The notes under the pieces are model-generated. The model did no database searches and was not told where the DNA came from. It worked only from the letters and a program-made list of their open reading frames with translations. Below, one piece after another: positions 19,345 to 23,216 of a DNA stretch of 23,216 nucleotides. This DNA comes from Didymodactylos carnosus. Its lineage: Eukaryota > Rotifera > Eurotatoria > Philodinida > Philodinidae. The stretch's first letter is position 1. Each line of letters starts with the position of its first letter. The stretch is taken from the NCBI GenBank assembly GCA_905250885.1, contig CAJNOQ010002662.1, forward strand, positions 1 through 23,216, in the 5' to 3' direction. The position numbers were made by a program, and so were the translations under genes.

Positions 19345-19985
19345 AGTCGAGATTTTAATGCTAGTTCTTGAAAAAAACGATTTCTCTAGTAAAAATTTTT
19401 CTTTTCTCTAATCTGTCCAGTTTACAGATCGACGAGTTGTGCAGACTGATATAGTTTTCTAAGATTCTCAAATATCTTAACGATAATAGTACAAAATCAT
19501 TTCCGATTTACGTCAGAGTACCACAAACAATGAAAACAACAAAAAAGAAACACAATACGCTGTTCAAAAAGAGGAGAAAGACTGAAATTACCACTATTCG
19601 TCATTTCAACAACTTTTGCACACACAAAAATTGTAATTTAGAACAACAACAACAGAAAGATTGTTCAATTAGTCTTTAAAAAAGTAAATCACGGATTCGA
19701 GTATAAAATCTGTATTTTTGAATGCTCGATTGATCTACTTTTGCGTAGAATTTAAACCATTTTTTCTGTTTCTCTATCTTTCTTTTAGACTACAGTAGTA
19801 CAAATGGTACTCTAACGTAAATCTGAAATGATTTCGTACTATTAACGTTAAAATATTTGCGAATATTAAAAAGCTTTATCAGCCTGCACAATTCGATTTA
19901 TAAAACTGAACAGATCAGAGAAACGAGAAAATTTTACTGGAGAAACTGGTTTTTCAAGAACTAGTTCAATAATCGGTAAACATCA
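19345..19985. repeat. Large imperfect foldback inverted repeat, arms about 170-180 bp
   Basis: The left arm (about 19345-19523) and right arm (about 19806-19985) are reverse complements over nearly their full length at roughly 80 percent by eye. Matching blocks include CTAGTTCTTGAAAAA with its partner near 19952-19966, TTGTGCAG.CTGATA near 19440 and 19880, and AAATCATTTC.GATTTACGT near 19495 and 19825. About 280 bp of unrelated AT-rich DNA lies between the arms. This looks like a foldback or MITE-type element, with a possible double-stranded RNA product if transcribed. The outer ends fade gradually, so no target-site duplication can be defined. Confidence 0.75.
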
Positions 19986-21101
19986 CATATAATCGGCGTC
20001 ATTGATCACATATACTCTCGTATCTGTTGGGAAAAAACGATTTGACACCCGAAAAGCTGCCCTCGTTAGTTTATTCGTAATTTGACTGATCAATGTGTGT
20101 TCAAACGTGACACTTAAAATGGCTGAGTGACGCTTCAAGTGACATACAAGTGTGTGCACCCTTTTAGGAGGTCGTTTATCCCTTGGAATGAATACTATTC
20201 TTCGCTTTTAAGGATCAAGATTTATTTCATTAAAGTTCCCGTGGCGTTTCACATGCACGATCATTGGGGATACAAATCGATGTACGTCAATTTTAACTAT
20301 TTTTACCATAATGACGTCTTGGACAAGGATAATATCGAACATTACCGTGAATTATTATTGTTAGGTTTAATTAACTTGTGCTTATATCCGCGAATTCTTT
20401 GTTTGAAAATGAACAATGTCAAGTTTTCAGTCGAAAAGCTGTTACTTGGCTGTTGTCCTAACTAGAACAATATTTAGAAAACGTCAGATTTCCAAAATAT
20501 TCTGACGAAACAGAATTCTAATCTTCGATTTTTGATCGATAATAGACAACAATTCGAGAATAACTCATACATAACTTCAATATTTCATGCAGACAGAAAC
20601 TTATTGTATTTTTAAATATTCGATCGTACAATTGTTTGCCCGTATCATTGAGTCACTTTTCTATCTTTTTATTCACAAAACAAGCTGTTTAAAAGAAAAT
20701 ATTTTGTTCTTAGTACGTTACTTATTGTGTTTTACATAAAATTTTGATTATGAAAAATGAAACGATATAGTGTCAGTAAATTTAAGTCCTAATTCTAATA
20801 AAAAAGAAAAAATATCAAAATAAGAGAAAAAAAGAAAATAGATATTAAAAAAGAATAACAACGGTATAAATCAATCTAATTTACATCTGGTTTGGAGAAT
20901 TTTGCTATGAAGTACACGATATTGTTAACAGAAGAATAAAAAAGTGAATATCACTGTACTAACAAATAAATTGTGTTAACAGACAAAAAAATATATAAAA
21001 GATTTTGATAAATTCATTCTCTTGTATCTAATTGAGCTGAAAAAAAAAGAGCAACATACTAAATATATATAAACATAGACACCGACGATTATGGACTGGA
21101 A
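19986..21101. other. Region between the foldback repeat and MCFD2
   Basis: This contains one plus-strand frame (20127-20465, listed separately), motifs related to those at 18.9 kb near 20105-20152, a small CGTCAG/CTGACG hairpin near 20482-20506, and very A/T-rich DNA (20.7-21.06 kb) that should include the MCFD2 3' UTR. No perfect AATAAA was seen for MCFD2 on the minus strand close to its stop. Confidence 0.4.
20127..20465 (+). CDS. Hypothetical open frame, at most 112 aa, unrecognised
   Basis: The frame runs from a GTG at 20127 to TAG at 20463-20465, with no ATG near its 5' end. The sequence is rich in Tyr, His, Leu and Asn (for example HMHDHWGYKSMYVNFNYFYH) and has a Leu-rich segment (RELLLLGLINLCLYP). 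An acceptor-like CCCTTTTAG ends at 20168, so the real coding part could be an exon starting at 20169. It is a little less AT-rich than its flanks. I recognise no family; it may be chance or a fragment of the mobile element that left the neighbouring repeats. Confidence 0.15.
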   Translation: MTLQVTYKCVHPFRRSFIPWNEYYSSLLRIKIYFIKVPVAFHMHDHWGYKSMYVNFNYFYHNDVLDKDNIEHYRELLLLGLINLCLYPRILCLKMNNVKFSVEKLLLGCCPN

Positions 21102-21960
21102 TTATTTGTGTGTTCCTTGGTCTTCAACAGATCGTTTAAACTCCTGATAAGATATAAAGCCTAAATTAACACAAAATATCTTTGAAATAAATTAATACGT
21201 TCTAAAAAGACAAAGCGAAAATCTTACCGTCTTGATTATCATCTTCTTCTTTCAGAATATCATCAACTAAACGTATTAATTCTTCATCGGCCAACCGAGT
21301 GGCAGGCGTGGGTGACGTCTGGTTCAGATTAGTACTATTACCCATAGTTACATCATCTAAATATGATATACAAATGATACAAAACGAACATTATACCGTA
21401 AAAAAAGTTTTTATGGTTAGGTTAAAAAGAAATAACTAATTTTTTGCATAAACCACCAAATAATCCTTTTAAAGTATATTCTCGATAATATACGTCAAGT
21501 TTCTTACAATAAGGTGAAAACATTTGTCACATAAATGCGTAGAAGAAATAGTACGTTACTAAACATCTGCTTACCGTCGTGAACATGATTGAAAGCCGAT
21601 ATAACTTCCAAACCATCTAATTGATTATCATTGTTTGTATCATGTAATTTAAAATAATAAAAACTTTGTTCTTCTGGAGTCATTTCTTCTTTTGGTTTAT
21701 TTACTTGTCCTTCTAGATCATGTCGAATGTGCCTAAAAAAACGAAAATAGATTTTTTTTTTCTGAACATAAGTCGATATTCTAATTTTTTCGTCTTATTT
21801 ACTCCATATTATGTGCTTGATTGTGCATCTGCCTTTCCCCAGCATATTGAATGTGTTCTATGTTATCTTGAGACGGTTGCTGTTGTTGTGCATGATCATC
21901 ACCAAAAATGCATATATATACGGTAGAAAATACAACAAGTAGTGATGTAAAAGTATGCAT
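21102..21960 (-). CDS. MCFD2: MCFD2-like EF-hand protein of the ER-Golgi cargo receptor, 4 exons
   Basis: Exons on the minus strand: 21960-21803, 21732-21575, 21356-21228 and 21160-21102, giving 167 aa. GT-AG introns of 70, 218 and 67 bp have phases 2, 1, 1. The N-terminus (MHTFTSLLVVFSTVYICIFG) is a signal peptide. A Gln/His-rich stretch follows, then the family core EHIRHDLEGQVNKPKEEMTP and YYFKLHDTNNDNQLDGLE. Two EF-hand loops are intact: DTNNDNQLDGLE and DDNQDGFISYQE, with acidic or polar ligands at positions 1, 3, 5, 9 and 12. In vertebrates MCFD2 binds calcium and the lectin LMAN1/ERGIC-53 to carry glycoproteins from ER to Golgi; the same role is likely here. An acidic-to-Thr/Pro insert (residues about 106-123) separates the hands. 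The start is the first ATG after an acceptor-like TTGCTTAG only 1 nt upstream; an in-frame TTG further 5' is not used. Confidence 0.9.
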
Positions 21961-21980
21961 TCTAAGCAAAAAATTTAAAA
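21961..21980 (-). promoter_or_regulatory. Splice-acceptor-like site 1 nt upstream of the MCFD2 ATG
   Basis: The minus strand reads TTTAAATTTTTTGCTTAG, then A, then ATG. So little space before the start codon is typical of a spliced-leader acceptor, though a 5' UTR intron is possible. Confidence 0.55.
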
Positions 21981-23216
21981 GAAAAAACAATGATAATATA
22001 CGCAAGTGTAGATTCAACGAAATTTAACAAATTGGCGCCGAATTCAACAGAAAAGCAAAAGAGTTGTTATTGATTCGATAAATGAGTTTCAGATACGCAC
22101 GATCGGCTTAAACGCGCATGACACAATTACATTTTTACAATTTTTGAGCCTCAAATACTGAACAAAAGGAGACGAAACTTTTATCAGATATGTACGGTAG
22201 AATGTTTGATATGTGATAAAAATGTCGAATGAGTCGGTTAAGTAGAGCGGTTTTTATGAGCAAAATAGATGTCCTGAAGAAATTACATTTTTTTAGCCTT
22301 TTTTTCTAGTGCTCCACAAACTTTGAAAAATGCTCTAAAACGAGATATATTCAGAAAAAAGTCTAATATAAAAGTTGTAGAGCATGAAGAGAGCTTTCGA
22401 ATTATCTCTTTACTTTCACTTAAAAATGCTTAAATGATAAGAAACAAACGAAATGGCTCCGTGATGGAATTACATCATTTTTTTCGTTCTTTTGATGTGG
22501 GTCTGCCGGTAAAAAGACTTCTATAAATCTGACTTGCGCGGAGCCTTATGCAATCGAGTGCACTCTAGCAAACTAAGCAAAAACGAATGGTGGAAGAAAT
22601 GTTTTTGATTTTCGTACAATTGCTTCAAAAAAGGTACCATTTCGAATTCGGCAAAAACTTGTTTAGTGTGTAAAATGCGTTTCTTAAGATTGTTTGACAA
22701 AGTTAATAGTGCATTTTGTAGATAATGTAATTCTTTATCCACTGATATACGTTTTGAAATTTTTGAATAGCTAATTAGGTTAGAAAATTGAAATAAAATA
22801 ACTTCTTTTAAATTTGAATTTTCGTGCGTTTTAAGGTGCATATTCGTAAGCAGCGCAAGATACTGCGTCTAGTAATGTGCTGTTAAGGCTGGTTTGAGAG
22901 AAAAAATATCGCTCAACCCACCGCAGCTGATGGTGGCAGTTACGCGTTTCAACCGTGATACAATCATATTATCGATTAGATATCGTCGTTTACCAGCCGA
23001 ACCGTTTTCTCCGATATGCTTTATTCTTATTTTTTGGTAAAAGCCCCTTTAATGAAAGAATGAATTTTGATTATAAACCAAGTTTTTGTTACAAAAGAAG
23101 CGTCTGTCGAGCTAAAGATTCATCTCTTTTCAAGACAATTGTCGTTGTGGACATAGTTTAAGTTAGCAGCTAACCACCTCATACTTGTAAAGTTACCTAC
23201 TTTTGGCATGTATATA
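21981..23216. other. 5' flank of MCFD2 and right end of the window
   Basis: The 22.0-22.2 kb part should hold MCFD2 promoter sequence and is locally richer in CG dinucleotides (ACGCACGATCGG, AAACGCGCATG). The 22.26-22.48 kb part has two loosely repeated segments (GAAATTACATTTTTTT and GGAATTACATCATTTTTTT) and a stretch AAAAGTTGTAGAGCATGAAG that looks like dispersed-repeat DNA. A minus-strand frame at 22521-22841 is listed separately. A plus-strand frame at 22955-23161 has no recognisable domain. Confidence 0.4.
22521..22841 (-). CDS. Hypothetical open frame, 106 aa, possible exon or gene remnant
   Basis: The minus-strand frame starts with ATG at 22841 and ends at TAG 22521-22523. An acceptor-like ACGCAG ends at about 22869, and the frame is open from there, adding a YLALLTN lead-in, so it could be a terminal exon of a gene lying to the right. 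The protein is helical in flavour, with Leu-rich repeating blocks (LALLTNMHLKTHENSNLKE; LHYLQNALLTLSNNLKKRIL; FLKQLYENQ) loosely like armadillo/HEAT-type repeats. I recognise no specific family and the resemblance is weak. It is upstream of MCFD2 on the same strand. Confidence 0.25.
   Translation of the reverse strand: MHLKTHENSNLKEVILFQFSNLISYSKISKRISVDKELHYLQNALLTLSNNLKKRILHTKQVFAEFEMVPFLKQLYENQKHFFHHSFLLSLLECTRLHKAPRKSDL

Noticed and set aside
21961..22017. N-terminal extension of MCFD2 from a TTG codon
   Set aside because: It starts at TTG rather than ATG and crosses a good acceptor-like site; the ATG at 21960 gives a proper signal peptide.
1..23216. tRNA, rRNA, CRISPR or bacterial operon features
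   Set aside because: Looked for GTTCRANTC-type B boxes, regular spaced repeats and ribosome-binding-site gene runs; none found, and the spliced genes show this is animal DNA.

Overview
The window is AT-rich, intron-rich animal DNA. Four genes can be rebuilt exon by exon with GT-AG introns and consistent phases, and a fifth is a shortened tandem copy of one of them. Most introns are about 50-120 bp, but the introns that split the homeodomains exceed 1 kb. Several start codons lie 1-10 nt after a splice-acceptor-like TTTTAG, as in lineages that use spliced-leader trans-splicing. With the AT richness, short introns and a gene-conversion tract, this best fits a bdelloid rotifer or another small invertebrate. 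The lineage is inference; I could not search a database.

Layout. 1-92 is the end of a Tc1/mariner-like element. 1513-3051 (-) is a seven-exon ZNF622/REI1 gene (60S ribosome maturation). 5383-5942 (+) is a three-exon MRPL42 gene (mitochondrial ribosome). 6976-8860 (-) and 10465-13496 (-) are two tandem Prop1/UNC-42-like paired-class homeobox genes. 14.4-15.0 kb holds a perfect hairpin and a hAT-like MITE with a target-site duplication. 17427-18238 is a 5'-truncated LINE between 16-bp target-site duplications, inserted at the 5' edge of what looks like an old exon with a Roadblock/LC7 flavour. About 19345-19985 is a large foldback inverted repeat. 21102-21960 (-) is a four-exon MCFD2 gene (EF-hand cargo-receptor subunit of the early secretory pathway). 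The last 1.2 kb is mostly unassigned.

The most interesting locus is the homeobox pair. The two copies share exon structure and intron phases (1, 0, 0) and a diagnostic C-terminal exon, but most of their sequence has diverged. Inside them, a 315-bp block covering homeodomain residues 1-46 and 177 bp of the adjoining intron is identical except for one base. Seven of the next 48 coding bases differ. This is the signature of a recent conversion event. In both copies the frame stays open far into that intron (117 and 69 codons). The shorter copy has only a 28-bp first coding exon, and its exon 2 is phase-compatible with exon 1 of the longer copy, so the pair might also be spliced as one complex locus.

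The genes do not form one pathway: ribosome assembly, mitochondrial translation, neural-type transcription factors and ER-Golgi transport simply lie side by side, with mobile elements between them.
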